From Mycobacterium sp. Root135 (GTDB taxonomy: Bacteria > Actinomycetota > Actinomycetes > Mycobacteriales > Mycobacteriaceae), in NCBI RefSeq assembly GCF_001426545.1, contig NZ_LMEZ01000007.1:62001-126000 (forward strand): a stretch of 64,000 bases of DNA, read 5' to 3'. The first letter of the stretch is position 1; every line of letters begins with the position of its first letter. The position numbers and the translations under genes are program-made. Below are positions 35,758-44,495 of the stretch, piece after piece. The notes beneath the pieces are model-generated. The model was not told the DNA's origin. It did no database searches and saw nothing but the letters and a program-made list of their open reading frames with translations.

Positions 35758-36582
35758 TCAAGGCCGGTGACCGGCCTGCCAACGATCCATCAGTTCGGTC
35801 ATGGGCGCGGACGTCTGCGCGCTGGGCCCGAAGTGAATGGTCACCTCGTCGGCGCCCGCCGATTCGTAGGCGTGCAGCCGATCGAGTAATTCCGCGACGC
35901 TCTCGCGGCTACTTTCCCGGGAAAGCATGATGCCAGCGGAGATCCGGCGCGGTGCCGATAGCCGATCCAATTCCTCACGCCTGGTTCGGAATTCCTCCGC
36001 GGTGAGCCCGAAGGCCTGCCAGCGGTCGGCAACGCGCGCGGCCCGGCGGAACGCCGGTCCGGTCATGCCGCCAACCATGACGGGAACCGGCGCTGTCGGC
36101 CGGGGTTCGAAAACCCCCGCGGCCGACCCGAAGAAGCGGTTCTCCTGGGGCGTTTCACCCCGGTGCAGCGCGTGAATCAGGTCGATCGTCTCGTCGGTCC
36201 GCGCTCCTCGCTCGGCGAAGGGAACACCCACGGCGTCGAACTCGCTCGTGTCCCAGCCGACGCCCACACCGAACACGACTCGCCCGGGTGCCAGACGCTC
36301 CAGCGTGGCGAGCTGTTTGGCCAGCAGCACCGGCTCCCGCAGCGGGACGATGATCACCGTCGTCCCCAGCGTCACCCGGTTGGTCACCGCGGCCACGTGG
36401 GACAGCAGCATCAGGGCCTCGTACACGCCGCCGTAGACGTCGCCGTATGGCTCCGGCGGCAGCAGGTGATCGGGCACCCACACTCCGGCGTAACCCAACT
36501 CCTCCGCCAAGCGGGCTTGCGCGACGATCGACGCGGGCTCGACGCCGGCCTCGTCGTTGGACAGCGCGACACTTAGTTTCAT
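35758..36582 (-). CDS. LLM-class (probably F420-dependent) oxidoreductase
   Basis: A 274-residue luciferase-like monooxygenase fold: LAEELGYAGVWVPDHLLPP, VTLGTTVIIVPLREPVLLAKQLATLERLAPGRVVFGVGVGW, VPVMVGG and a C-terminal TIHFG strand. The length and VGVGW pattern fit mycobacterial F420-dependent enzymes. The start is ATG 36582. It is divergent from a MerR gene, with a MerR-like operator between them. Confidence 0.82.
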   Translation of the reverse strand: MKLSVALSNDEAGVEPASIVAQARLAEELGYAGVWVPDHLLPPEPYGDVYGGVYEALMLLSHVAAVTNRVTLGTTVIIVPLREPVLLAKQLATLERLAPGRVVFGVGVGWDTSEFDAVGVPFAERGARTDETIDLIHALHRGETPQENRFFGSAAGVFEPRPTAPVPVMVGGMTGPAFRRAARVADRWQAFGLTAEEFRTRREELDRLSAPRRISAGIMLSRESSRESVAELLDRLHAYESAGADEVTIHFGPSAQTSAPMTELMDRWQAGHRP

Positions 36583-36665
36583 TCCGCGGCAATTTCGTTC
36601 GCAGTGGACGGATCCCCGCGAAGCGGGTTGCACTGATCTGCTCTCATGACCCGAATGCTAAAGTC

Positions 36666-36679
36666 TGACATCTATGTCA
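36666..36679. promoter_or_regulatory. MerR-type operator overlapping the merR start codon
   Basis: TGACATCTATGTCA is a perfect 6-bp inverted repeat with a 2-bp centre. On the reverse strand it sits between TTGACC (-35-like) and TAGCAT (-10-like), separated by 20 bp. Over-long spacing is characteristic of MerR-activated promoters. It would serve the divergent LLM gene. The MerR ATG (36674-36676) lies inside the palindrome. Confidence 0.5.
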
Positions 36680-37081
36680 AGGTCAAGTCCCGCGTCACGT
36701 TCGGCGTCGACGGCCATCTCCATCGGCGAGCTCTCACAGCGCTCGGGTGCCTCTCCGCGGATGCTGCGCTATTACGAGCAACAGGGCTTGTTGAACCCCG
36801 TCCGCGGGGACAACGGCTACCGCCGATATTGCCCGGACGACGTGACCACGGTGGCCCAGATCCGTGGGCTGCTCGACGCCGGCCTCCCGACCGACGCCAT
36901 CCGTCAGATCCTCCCGTGCGCGCACGGGAGCGAGCCGACGATCGACCCGTGCCCCGAAATCCTGAGCGCGTTGGCTCACGAGAAGGAACGTCTCGACGAG
37001 CGCATCCGACACCTGTCGACCAGCCGCGACACGTTGGATCGCTATCTCACCGCCACACATGCGGCGCTGCAGCGGGATTGA
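36674..37081 (+). CDS. MerR-family transcriptional regulator
   Basis: A 135-residue regulator with the MerR winged helix ISIGELSQRSGASPRMLRYYEQQGLLNPVRGDNGYRRY, a dimer coiled coil near the C-terminus, and two cysteines in QILPCAHGSEPTIDPCPEIL. A Cys pair in this position is common in actinobacterial MerR proteins of unknown signal; redox or metal sensing is possible. The only usable start is ATG 36674, within the palindrome, so the transcript may be leaderless. Confidence 0.85.
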   Translation: MSRSSPASRSASTAISIGELSQRSGASPRMLRYYEQQGLLNPVRGDNGYRRYCPDDVTTVAQIRGLLDAGLPTDAIRQILPCAHGSEPTIDPCPEILSALAHEKERLDERIRHLSTSRDTLDRYLTATHAALQRD

Positions 37082-37101
37082 GCTCGTCCTTCGAGGCGTG
37101 T

Positions 37102-37437
37102 TTAGGACGCCTTGAGGCCCGGCGCCAACTCGTCGAGCATCAAGTCGGCAACCTGGTGCTCCGACCGGGTCAGCAGAACCACGCCGTCGGCGATCCCGAG
37201 CCGCTGCACGTCGGAGATCAGGCCGGCGAGGCCGCGCGGCGTGCCGACGTAGCGCACCGACTCCCTCTCTTGGTCCCCCAGTCCGCGCAGCGCCGCCTTG
37301 GCGTCGCGGTCGATGTGCACCTCGACGTCGAGGAACACCTCCGGCGCCGCTTCGCCACGCTCCTGGGCTTGGGCGCGGATCGCTTGGGACTTCCGAGCCG
37401 CGTCGCGAAGGTCGACCGCCGAAATGCGTACGGGCAT
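37102..37437 (-). CDS. Small conserved protein resembling a detached LLM C-terminal segment
   Basis: A 111-residue protein (MPVRISAVDLRDAARKSQAIRA ...) with YVGTPRGLAGLISDVQRLGIADGVVLL. This resembles the C-terminal GTPxxVAdxl...aDGfnL strand-helix of NtaA/SnaA-type flavin monooxygenases, but the catalytic barrel is absent. The start is ATG 37437 with AGGAG upstream. It follows the LLM oxygenase gene by 26 bp in the same operon, suggesting an accessory subunit. No function can be assigned. Confidence 0.6.
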   Translation of the reverse strand: MPVRISAVDLRDAARKSQAIRAQAQERGEAAPEVFLDVEVHIDRDAKAALRGLGDQERESVRYVGTPRGLAGLISDVQRLGIADGVVLLTRSEHQVADLMLDELAPGLKAS

Positions 37438-37463
37438 GGCTACTCCTGAGGTGAGGTCGGCGA

Positions 37464-38507
37464 TCACTGGAACGCCGGGACGACTTCCTTGATGAACAAT
37501 TCGAGTGACCGGCGCTTCTCGTCGTGCGACAGGCTGTTGTCGCACCAGAAGCTGAACTCGTCGATGCCGAGCTGCTGGTAGTAGCGGAGCCGCTCGATGA
37601 CTTGGTCCGGTGTGCCGATCATCGCGGTGCGGTGCAGAGACTCCAGCTCGAACTCGGGCCGACCCTCGAACTTGGATTCGGGGCTGGGGTCCAGGAACCC
37701 GTCCACGGGCGTCGACTTGTTGCCGAACCATGCGTCGAACGTGCGGTAGAACTTCGAGATTCCCTCGGCGGCGGGGCGCCATCCGTCGGGGTCCTCGGCG
37801 GCGTGCACGTGGGTGTGGCGCAGCACCATGATCTCGGGCCTGGGCACCTCGGGGTGGTCGGCTACCGCCGTGTCGAACTTGCGCTTGAGGTCGGCGACTT
37901 CCTCGTCGCCCTTCATCAGCGGGGTGACCATCACGTTGCAGCCGGACTTGACCGCGAAGTCGTGTGAGTCGGGGTCGCGGGCGGCGACCCACATGGGCGG
38001 CGACGGCTCCTGGATCGGCTTCGGCACGCTGGTCGAGGTCGGGAACTGCCAGATCTCCCCGTCGTGGGCGTAGTCGCCCTGCCACAGTTTGCGCACCGCG
38101 GGAACCAGCTCGCGGAGGTGCTTCCCACCGTCGGTCGCGGGCAGGCCGCCTGCCATCCGGTCGAACTCGAATTGGTATGCGCCCCGGGCTAATCCGATCT
38201 CGGCGCGGCCGTTGCTGATGACGTCGAGCAGGGCGCACTCGCCGGCGGCACGGATCGGATTCCAGAACGGCGCGATGATGGTGCCCGCACCGAGCCTGAT
38301 GGTGGTGGTCTTGCCGGCCAGGTAGGCGAGCAGCGGCATGGGGTTGGGCGAGATGGTGTACTCCATGCTGTGGTGCTCACCGATCCAGATGGTGCCGAAG
38401 CCGCCGGCCTCGGCCATCAGGGTGAGCTCCGCGAGGTTCTCGAAGAGCTCACGGTGGCTGACCTGGTCGTCCCACCGCTCCATGTGGGCGAATAGCGAGA
38501 ATCTCAT
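37464..38507 (-). CDS. LLM flavin-dependent monooxygenase, TgnB-like oxygenase component (inferred)
   Basis: A 347-residue luciferase-like oxygenase: MRFSLFAHMERWDDQVSHRE, GFGTIWIGEHHSMEYTISPN, RLGAGTIIAPFWNPIRAAGE, IGLARGAYQFEFDRMAGG and a C-terminal IGTPDQVIERLRYYQQLGID. The style matches the oxygenase half of two-component systems that open N-heteroaromatic rings, especially trigonelline monooxygenase (TgnB). A flavin reductase lies in the divergent unit at 44495. ATG 38507 overlaps the tautomerase stop by one base. The substrate is inferred from context only. Confidence 0.78.
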   Translation of the reverse strand: MRFSLFAHMERWDDQVSHRELFENLAELTLMAEAGGFGTIWIGEHHSMEYTISPNPMPLLAYLAGKTTTIRLGAGTIIAPFWNPIRAAGECALLDVISNGRAEIGLARGAYQFEFDRMAGGLPATDGGKHLRELVPAVRKLWQGDYAHDGEIWQFPTSTSVPKPIQEPSPPMWVAARDPDSHDFAVKSGCNVMVTPLMKGDEEVADLKRKFDTAVADHPEVPRPEIMVLRHTHVHAAEDPDGWRPAAEGISKFYRTFDAWFGNKSTPVDGFLDPSPESKFEGRPEFELESLHRTAMIGTPDQVIERLRYYQQLGIDEFSFWCDNSLSHDEKRRSLELFIKEVVPAFQ

Positions 38508-38731
38508 CAATGCTCCCTGACTTGTTGGCTGGCGGAATTCTGGGCGTCCATCTCGGACAAGGTGAGATCACCCGTGGCCCAGTGCGTTCGGGGCACCTCG
38601 CGGACGATGACGCGGATGTGCTCGGACTTGGTGTCGACGGTGCGTAGCACCGCTTCGTGCACTTCCCGCATCATGGCGCGGACCTGATCGGCGGACCGAC
38701 CTTCGGCGAGGGTCACTTCGACGAGCGGCAT
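38507..38731 (-). CDS. 4-oxalocrotonate tautomerase family enzyme
   Basis: A 74-residue tautomerase with Pro1 exposed after Met removal (MPLVEVTLAEGRSADQVRAMMREVHEAVL) and a conserved IRVIVREVPRTHWATG segment. It probably isomerises an enol/keto or unsaturated acid intermediate of the catabolic operon. It lies one base after the aldehyde dehydrogenase stop and is coupled to the LLM gene. Confidence 0.85.
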   Translation of the reverse strand: MPLVEVTLAEGRSADQVRAMMREVHEAVLRTVDTKSEHIRVIVREVPRTHWATGDLTLSEMDAQNSASQQVREH

Positions 38732-38732
38732 G

Positions 38733-40226
38733 TCAGCTCCTCAGCACGAACGGGTCGGGGACGGGACCTTCGTCGGTGTTGATCCAGACGCTCTTGAGCC
38801 GCGTGTACTCCCGAATGGTCTCGGTGCCGTGCTCGACGCCGACGCCGCTGCTCTTGAAACCCTGCCGCGGCGACATCGGGGACATCGCCCGGTAAGTGTT
38901 GACCCAGATCGTGCCCGCCTCGAGTCGTCCCGCAACCCGATGCGCGCGAGCCAGATTCGAGGTCCACACGCCGGCCGCGAGGCCGTACTCGGTGTCGTTG
39001 GCGAGCCGGATGACCTCGTCTTCGGTGTCGAACGGCATGATCGCCGCGACGGGCCCGAAGATCTCCTCGCGGACCACCCGCATGTCGTTGGTCACGTCGA
39101 CCAGAACGGTCGGTTCGTAGAAGTAGCCGCCCAGTCCGCCGTCGGTGGCCTGACCGCCGGTCAGCACCCGGGCGCCCTCGGAGCGACCGAGGTCGACGTA
39201 GGAGGCGACCTTGTCGCGCTGATCCTCGAAGGCCAGCGGGCCCAGTTCGGTCGTCTCGTCGAGCGGGTCGCCGATGCGGATGCTGCGGGCGCGCTCCGTG
39301 ACACGTTCGAGCAGCTCGTCGTACACCGAGCGGTGGGCGAACACGCGGCTGCCTGCGATGCACGTCTGTCCGGCGGCGGCGAAGATGCCCGCCACGACTC
39401 CCGTTGCGGCATTGGCGACGTCGGCGTCGTCGAAGACGATGTTCGGCGACTTGCCGCCGAGTTCGAGGGTGGAGCCGATGAACCGGCCCGCTGCCGACGA
39501 CGCGATCCGTGACCCGGTCGCCGTGCTGCCGGTGAACGAGATCTTCGCCAGGGCGGGGTGGTCGACGAGCGGCTGGCCCGCCTCGACGCCAAAACCGGTC
39601 ACCACGTTGACCGCGCCGGGCGGGAATCCCGCCTCGATTGCGAGCTCGGCCAACCGCAGCACGGTGGCCGAGGTGTACTCCGACGGCTTGATCACTACGG
39701 TGTTGCCGGCGCACAGCGCCGGGGCCAGCTTGCTGGTGGTCAGCGTCAGCGGCGAGTTCCACGGGGTGATGGCGCCGACGACGCCCAGCGGCTCCCGGGT
39801 GGTGTAGTTGAGCACCCGGCGATCCGAGGTGGGGATGACGTCGCCATTGATCTTGTCGGCCAAGCCGGCGTAATAGTAGTAGTACTCGGGCAGCGTCGTG
39901 AGCTGACCGCGCATCTCGCGCAACAGCTTTCCGTTGTCCAGCGATTCAGAGCGGGCCAGCTCCTCGGCGTTCTCGGCGACCAGGTCACCGAGGCGGCGCA
40001 GCAGATGTCCCCGCTTGGTCTGACTCAGATCGCGCCATCGCGGGTCCTCGAAGGCCCGGCGTGCGGAGCGGACGGCAGCGTCGACGTCGACGGCGTTGCC
40101 GCGTGCCGCCTCGTAGAGCACCTCGCAGTTGGCCGGGTTGGTACTCGCGAAGTACTGACCCGAATCGGGTTCGGCCGGCTTGCCGTCGATGAAGTGCTGC
40201 AGGGTTTTCCGCTCAGACACGGGCAT
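38733..40226 (-). CDS. Aldehyde dehydrogenase of the LLM/BCCT catabolic cluster
   Basis: A 497-residue aldehyde dehydrogenase with GVVGAITPWNSPL, FTGSTATGSRIA, LELGGKSPNIVFDD (catalytic Glu), AAAGQTCIAGSRVF (catalytic Cys) and EEIFGPVAAIMPF. The start is ATG 40226 with GGAAGG upstream. Its first codons overlap the end of the hydrolase gene by 14 bp. In a trigonelline-type pathway this position would correspond to TgnC, which oxidises the ring-cleavage semialdehyde or hydroxybutyrolactone. Confidence 0.87.
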   Translation of the reverse strand: MPVSERKTLQHFIDGKPAEPDSGQYFASTNPANCEVLYEAARGNAVDVDAAVRSARRAFEDPRWRDLSQTKRGHLLRRLGDLVAENAEELARSESLDNGKLLREMRGQLTTLPEYYYYYAGLADKINGDVIPTSDRRVLNYTTREPLGVVGAITPWNSPLTLTTSKLAPALCAGNTVVIKPSEYTSATVLRLAELAIEAGFPPGAVNVVTGFGVEAGQPLVDHPALAKISFTGSTATGSRIASSAAGRFIGSTLELGGKSPNIVFDDADVANAATGVVAGIFAAAGQTCIAGSRVFAHRSVYDELLERVTERARSIRIGDPLDETTELGPLAFEDQRDKVASYVDLGRSEGARVLTGGQATDGGLGGYFYEPTVLVDVTNDMRVVREEIFGPVAAIMPFDTEDEVIRLANDTEYGLAAGVWTSNLARAHRVAGRLEAGTIWVNTYRAMSPMSPRQGFKSSGVGVEHGTETIREYTRLKSVWINTDEGPVPDPFVLRS

Positions 40227-40944
40227 ACCTTCCAAGGAATGTGGACAGGATTCGGACGAGTTCGGCCGGCCGTTCGACCGGCAGCATGTGACGGGCGTCG
40301 GGTACGACGACTGCCTCGCAATTCGGGATCGCGGCGGCGAGCCTGCGGGTCATCTCCGGAGTGGAGCCGGGGTCGCACTCACCGGTCACGGCCAACGCAG
40401 GCACGCCGATGCGGCCCAGGTTCGGCCCCAGTTCGGCATCCGCGGTTGCGAACACCCGGTAGCTGTTGACGAAGCTGTCGGGGTCGTTGGCGAGCAACGT
40501 GCGCTCCGTGCGAGCGATCAGCTCCGCGTCGACGTCGGTGCCGTCATACCAACGACGAAGGGACGCTTCGGTACTGGCACGCACGTCGGTGTCGGCGGTG
40601 CGCAGCCGCTCCAGCACAGCGGCCCGCTCCGCCGGTGTGCGCAGGCACACCGAACTCACCGAGGTGAGCGTCGCGACGAGTTCGGGACGGTGGATCGCCA
40701 GGTGCTGCGCCACCATCGCGCCCAGCGAGAAGCCGACCAGGTGCGCGCCGTCGGGGATGTCGGCGGCCACCCCCTCGGCCAGATCGGCCAGCGTCACCCC
40801 GGGGCCGACGGGCGGTCGGGCACCATGGCCGGGCAGATCGGGGGTGACCACCCGAACGTCGTCGCCCAACAGGGCGGCCACCGGCTCCCACACGGAGTGG
40901 TCGAGGCCTACTCCGTGCAGGAACACGAGCGTCGGGGTGATCAC
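40213..40944 (-). CDS. Alpha/beta hydrolase of the LLM/BCCT cluster
   Basis: A 243-residue hydrolase with LVFLHGVGLDHSVW (oxyanion hole), the nucleophile elbow GFSLGAM, acid region TGECDPGSTP and VPDARHMLPVERP with the catalytic His. The start is GTG 40944 after AGGAGAT. It resembles enol-lactone and amide hydrolases of catabolic operons. In a trigonelline-like route it would match TgnD, which hydrolyses the N-methylformamido-methylene succinate intermediate. Confidence 0.83.
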   Translation of the reverse strand: MITPTLVFLHGVGLDHSVWEPVAALLGDDVRVVTPDLPGHGARPPVGPGVTLADLAEGVAADIPDGAHLVGFSLGAMVAQHLAIHRPELVATLTSVSSVCLRTPAERAAVLERLRTADTDVRASTEASLRRWYDGTDVDAELIARTERTLLANDPDSFVNSYRVFATADAELGPNLGRIGVPALAVTGECDPGSTPEMTRRLAAAIPNCEAVVVPDARHMLPVERPAELVRILSTFLGRYARV

Positions 40945-40958
40945 CAGGATCTCCTGCG

Positions 40959-41510
40959 CTACTGCTCGGTGGACAGCGGCGCGAGGCGCTGCTGCGGACG
41001 GCCCTGGGCGGCGGCGGCCAACGCGACGACGATCTCGTCGGCGTGCGGCGCGTCGGCGATGCGAACCTCGACCGTCTGGTGGTGAGACCGGATGGTCGCG
41101 TCGGTGATGTGCTTGAGCGGGATGTCGAACAGGACGCCGGCGGGGCCACGCTTCTCGACCGCGGGCAGCAGCGTCGTGGCGTTGGCGGCCTTGCGGAAGT
41201 GGTCACCGAACTTGAGCGTGTGGATCAGTCCGGAACCGTGTTCGATCTCGCCGTCGAGGCCCACGATCGCGGCCTTGCCGTAGGCCTCGGCGGTCTCACC
41301 GAGTGCGTCGAGGACCTGCGGCGCCAGCAGCGAGCCGAGATCGGATGCGGTCGCGTCGATGCCGGGGTTGAGATCCTCTACGAAACCTTGACCGGCCCAG
41401 GGGTTCTCGATGACCGCCGCGACGATGGCAACGCGCGCGGGCGGGTTGACCTCCCGGCCGCCCTCGGTGCGAATCTCCTCGACGATGGTGACGATCTTGC
41501 GGATCTTCAT
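40959..41510 (-). CDS. AA_synth-family (PF06684-type) protein, copy 1
   Basis: A 183-residue protein beginning MKIRKIVTIVEEIRTEGGREV, with AAVIENPWAGQGFVEDL, GKAAIVGLDGEIEHGSGLIHTLKFG and IRSHHQTVEVRIADAPHADEIVVALA. These match the so-called amino acid synthesis family, whose chemistry is poorly defined. It overlaps the upstream paralogue by ATGA, so the two probably form a heteromer. The conserved Glu/His residues in GEIEHG suggest an enzyme. Confidence 0.78.
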   Translation of the reverse strand: MKIRKIVTIVEEIRTEGGREVNPPARVAIVAAVIENPWAGQGFVEDLNPGIDATASDLGSLLAPQVLDALGETAEAYGKAAIVGLDGEIEHGSGLIHTLKFGDHFRKAANATTLLPAVEKRGPAGVLFDIPLKHITDATIRSHHQTVEVRIADAPHADEIVVALAAAAQGRPQQRLAPLSTEQ

Positions 41511-42127
41511 GACAGCACACTCTCCAGACTCTTGACGGTAACTGCAGGATCAGTCTTGCGGTCCCCGATGCGGGGATGTGGCCGCGGGCCGGTGGAGCCG
41601 GCGGCGACGATCACCAGCTCGTCGGCCCGGGGCGCGTCGGAGATGCGGGTGGTGATCGTTTGATAGTGACTGCGGGTTGCGGCCTGGGTCTTGTGCCACA
41701 GCGGGACGACCAGCGCCTCCCCTGCCTCTGCACGGGTGTCGGCGAAGCAGATGATCGACTCACCGTCGAGAAACTCGCGCATTAGGTTTCCGAAGTACGG
41801 GGTGTGGATCAGGGCCCCTCCGTGCTCGATCTCCCCCGCCGTTCCGACGACCGCGGCCTTGCCGAACGCCTCGACGGCGTCGACTCCGCCCAGCGCGTCG
41901 ACCAGCTTCGCGGTGAGCAGTCTGGCCAGCGCCGGCGCGATCCGCTCGACCTCGGCCGACAGATCGCGGCCCGCTCCGGTGCCCACCCACGGGTTGGAGA
42001 TGACGGCGGCCACGCTGGCCTGGCTGGCCGGCCGGGCAGGCCGCTCCCCGCCCTCGGTGACGACGAGCTCGCGGTAGACCACCACCTTCCGGAGGCCCAA
42101 GTGTCGCGTCGGATCATCCTGTTGCAT
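41507..42127 (-). CDS. AA_synth-family protein, copy 2
   Basis: A 206-residue paralogue of the next gene, with KVVVYRELVVTEGGERPARP, AAVISNPWVGTGAGRDL, GKAAVVGTAGEIEHGGALIHTPYFG and SHYQTITTRISDAPRADELVIVA. It is first gene of the leftward catabolic operon. The ATG start (42127-42125) lies inside the perfect palindrome at 42119-42134, so a bound regulator would cover the translation start region. Confidence 0.78.
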   Translation of the reverse strand: MQQDDPTRHLGLRKVVVYRELVVTEGGERPARPASQASVAAVISNPWVGTGAGRDLSAEVERIAPALARLLTAKLVDALGGVDAVEAFGKAAVVGTAGEIEHGGALIHTPYFGNLMREFLDGESIICFADTRAEAGEALVVPLWHKTQAATRSHYQTITTRISDAPRADELVIVAAGSTGPRPHPRIGDRKTDPAVTVKSLESVLS

Positions 42128-42134
42128 GCAACAG
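42119..42134. promoter_or_regulatory. 16-bp perfect operator palindrome (site A)
   Basis: CTGTTGCATGCAACAG is fully palindromic and spans the start codon of the first leftward gene. A close copy lies at 42342-42355 before the divergent BCCT gene. The sequence suits a GntR-family dimer, most simply the GntR protein encoded at 45017. Confidence 0.6.
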
Positions 42135-42341
42135 ACGCTAAGTCATGCCGAGCCCCCGGTCAAGAGCCCCCGGGCCATACCCGTCGCCCCAATGGGGCGG
42201 GTTACCTCGAAGTTAAGTAATCGTTGCAGCTAGAACCATCCGTAGCTGTATGTCTCCTGCGAGCGGGGCCACACCGCCCAAAACGCGGACCAAGTATGTT
42301 GGCGAGCTCCATTGACATTCGCTTGTGATGGTGGTTACTTT

Positions 42342-42355
42342 CTGTTGCATACAAG
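42342..42355. promoter_or_regulatory. Second copy of the operator (site B) upstream of the BCCT gene
   Basis: CTGTTGCATACAAG matches 12 of 14 bases of site A and lies about 50 bp upstream of the BCCT start. Two related sites in one divergent promoter region (42128-42403) tie both transcription units to one regulator. No gene is seen in the gap. Confidence 0.55.
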
Positions 42356-42403
42356 CGGTCCCCGGCAGAGTCGCCGACCCACATGCCACGACGAGGAGTG
42401 CTC

Positions 42404-44074
42404 ATGCCGAATGAACTCACCACCGAGCCGACACCCGTCGGCGTGGCAGAGATAGAAGAACCAGGCCCCACCCCGGTGCTCGACGAGGCCTCGGACCTGC
42501 CAGAGATCGACTCTCCGTCCCGCTCGAGCGGCCGCCTTGGCTCGGTGTTCTGGACATCGGTCGGCGTCTCGGCCGTGTTCGTCGTCTGGGCGGTGTTCTT
42601 CACCGAGAACCTGAGCACCGTGACGACGGCGTCCCTCAACTGGGTGACGGGCACGTTCGGGTGGCTCTACTTGGTGGTCTCACTGGGGATCCTGATCTTC
42701 CTGGTGTTCCTTGCCTTCAGCCCGTTCGGGGATACGCGGCTCGGCAAGGACGACGACCGGCCGGAGTTCGGCACGATCACCTGGCTTGCCATGATCCTCA
42801 GCGCCGTCATGGGCATCGGCCTGGTCTCCTACGGTGTGGCAGAGCCGATTTCGCATCTCGCGACACCACCACACGGACTCGCCGCTCCGAACACGCCGGA
42901 AGCCGCGGTCCGTGCGCTGCAGTACTCCTACTTCGACTGGGGCCTGCACGCCTGGGCGATCTTCGCGGTCTTCGGGTTGGCGATCGCATACTCGACGTAC
43001 CGCAAGGGCCGTCGCACGTTGGTCAGCCAGCTGTTCGTCCCGCTGCTCGGTGACCGCGTGAACGGGCCGATCGGCAAGACCATCGACGTCCTCGCGGTCT
43101 TCGCGACGCTCTTCGGCACCACCACGTCCCTGGGTCTCGGTGCGCTGCAGGTCAACAACGGCCTGGCGTCGCTGTTCGGGATCCCCGTCACCAACGTCAC
43201 GCAGGTGCTGATCATCGCGGCCGTCACAGTCGTGTTCACGATGTCCGCGGTGACCGGTGTCAGCAAGGGCATCAAGTTCCTCAGCCAGGGCAGCGTGGTG
43301 CTCGCCGTCGCACTGTTCGTGTTCATGCTCGTCGTCGGGCCGACGGTCTTCATCGCCAATCTCTACATCGAGGCCCTGGGCACCTGGGCGACCGACTTCT
43401 TCCGGATGAGTTTGCAGGGCACCGCATTCGGTGGCCTCGAGTGGATGCAATGGTGGACCTACTTCATGCTGGCCTGGTGGGTGTCGTGGGGCGCCTTCGT
43501 CGGCGTCTTCCTGGCCCGTATCTCCAAGGGTCGCACCATCCGCGGCTTCATCATGGGCGTGCTGGTCGTCCCCAGCGTCGTCTTCTTCAGCTGGTTCACC
43601 GTCTTCGGCGGCACCGCCATCCACGTCGACATGTTCGAGGGCGGCGACATCGCACAGCGCACCGCTAAGGACATCAACAGCGCGTTCTTCGCCACCCTCG
43701 AACACTTCCCGCTGTCGACGGTGACGTCCGCGATCGCCATCCTGCTGGTGGTCATGTTCTTCGTATCCGGCGCCGACGCCAACACGTTCGTGCTCGGAAT
43801 GATGACCAGCGACGGGCATTTGGCGCCACGCCGCTGGGTGCTGATCCTCTGGGGTGCGCTCACCGGGTTGACCGCGGTCGCCCTGATGCTGGGCGGCGGG
43901 CTCAACGCGCTGCAGAACACCGTCATCGTCGCGTCACTGCCGTTCCTGATCATCATCGCCGGCCTCGCGGTCTCGTTCTGGATGGAACTGATCGCCGACC
44001 GCCGGGCCAGCCTCACCACCAGGAACGCCGCCGCGTTCCTCAAGACCCCCTTGGAAGGAAAGCACGATGTCTGA
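42404..44074 (+). CDS. BCCT-family betaine/choline/carnitine-type transporter
   Basis: A 556-residue transporter with about twelve membrane helices after a roughly 50-residue acidic N-terminus. The family signature is LAWWVSWGAFVGVFLARISKGRTIRGF, plus MILSAVMGIGLVSYGVAEPISH. BCCT carriers import quaternary-ammonium zwitterions with Na+ or H+. ATG 42404 has GAGGAG upstream; an ATG at 42383 is less likely. It heads an operon with SnoaL-like and flavin-reductase genes, overlapping the former by 8 bp. A betaine substrate such as trigonelline fits the neighbours. Confidence 0.9.
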   Translation: MPNELTTEPTPVGVAEIEEPGPTPVLDEASDLPEIDSPSRSSGRLGSVFWTSVGVSAVFVVWAVFFTENLSTVTTASLNWVTGTFGWLYLVVSLGILIFLVFLAFSPFGDTRLGKDDDRPEFGTITWLAMILSAVMGIGLVSYGVAEPISHLATPPHGLAAPNTPEAAVRALQYSYFDWGLHAWAIFAVFGLAIAYSTYRKGRRTLVSQLFVPLLGDRVNGPIGKTIDVLAVFATLFGTTTSLGLGALQVNNGLASLFGIPVTNVTQVLIIAAVTVVFTMSAVTGVSKGIKFLSQGSVVLAVALFVFMLVVGPTVFIANLYIEALGTWATDFFRMSLQGTAFGGLEWMQWWTYFMLAWWVSWGAFVGVFLARISKGRTIRGFIMGVLVVPSVVFFSWFTVFGGTAIHVDMFEGGDIAQRTAKDINSAFFATLEHFPLSTVTSAIAILLVVMFFVSGADANTFVLGMMTSDGHLAPRRWVLILWGALTGLTAVALMLGGGLNALQNTVIVASLPFLIIIAGLAVSFWMELIADRRASLTTRNAAAFLKTPLEGKHDV

Positions 44075-44495
44075 CAACGACACTCGCCGCAACCGCATCA
44101 ACGACGCCTGGGTGGCCGCCTGGGACCGCGGGGAGGTGGACGCACTCGACGGCTTGCTCAGCGCGGACTACCAACGCGTCAGCGGAACCGGAACCGCGCA
44201 GGGCCTGACCGAATTCAAGGCGTCCATCGTGGCGACCCGGTCAGCCTTCCCCGACCTGCTCACCGTGGTCGACGAGATCGTCGTCGAGGGTGACAGCGCC
44301 GCCATCCGGTGGCACAGCACCGGAAGCCACGAGCACTCGTTCCTCGGAGTTCCCGCGACCCGACGCCAGGTCAACGTCAGCGGCGCGACGTTCGCGCGCT
44401 TCGACGGCGACTCCATCGCCGAGGAATTCGTCACCTGGGATCCGCGCACGCTGCTCACCGCGCTCGGCATCATCTCCGTCGGTCAGGACAGCTGA
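44067..44495 (+). CDS. SnoaL-like/ester-cyclase-family protein
   Basis: A 142-residue NTF2-fold protein: NDAWVAAWDRGEVDALDGLLSADYQR, VVDEIVVEGDSAAIRWHSTGSHEHSFLGVPATRRQV and GDSIAEEFVTWDPRTLLTALG. The W-H-S-T-G segment is typical of SnoaL-like cyclases and hydrolases. It overlaps the BCCT stop by 8 bp and the flavin reductase start by 1 base. It may isomerise or hydrolyse an intermediate of the same pathway. Confidence 0.8.
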   Translation: MSDNDTRRNRINDAWVAAWDRGEVDALDGLLSADYQRVSGTGTAQGLTEFKASIVATRSAFPDLLTVVDEIVVEGDSAAIRWHSTGSHEHSFLGVPATRRQVNVSGATFARFDGDSIAEEFVTWDPRTLLTALGIISVGQDS

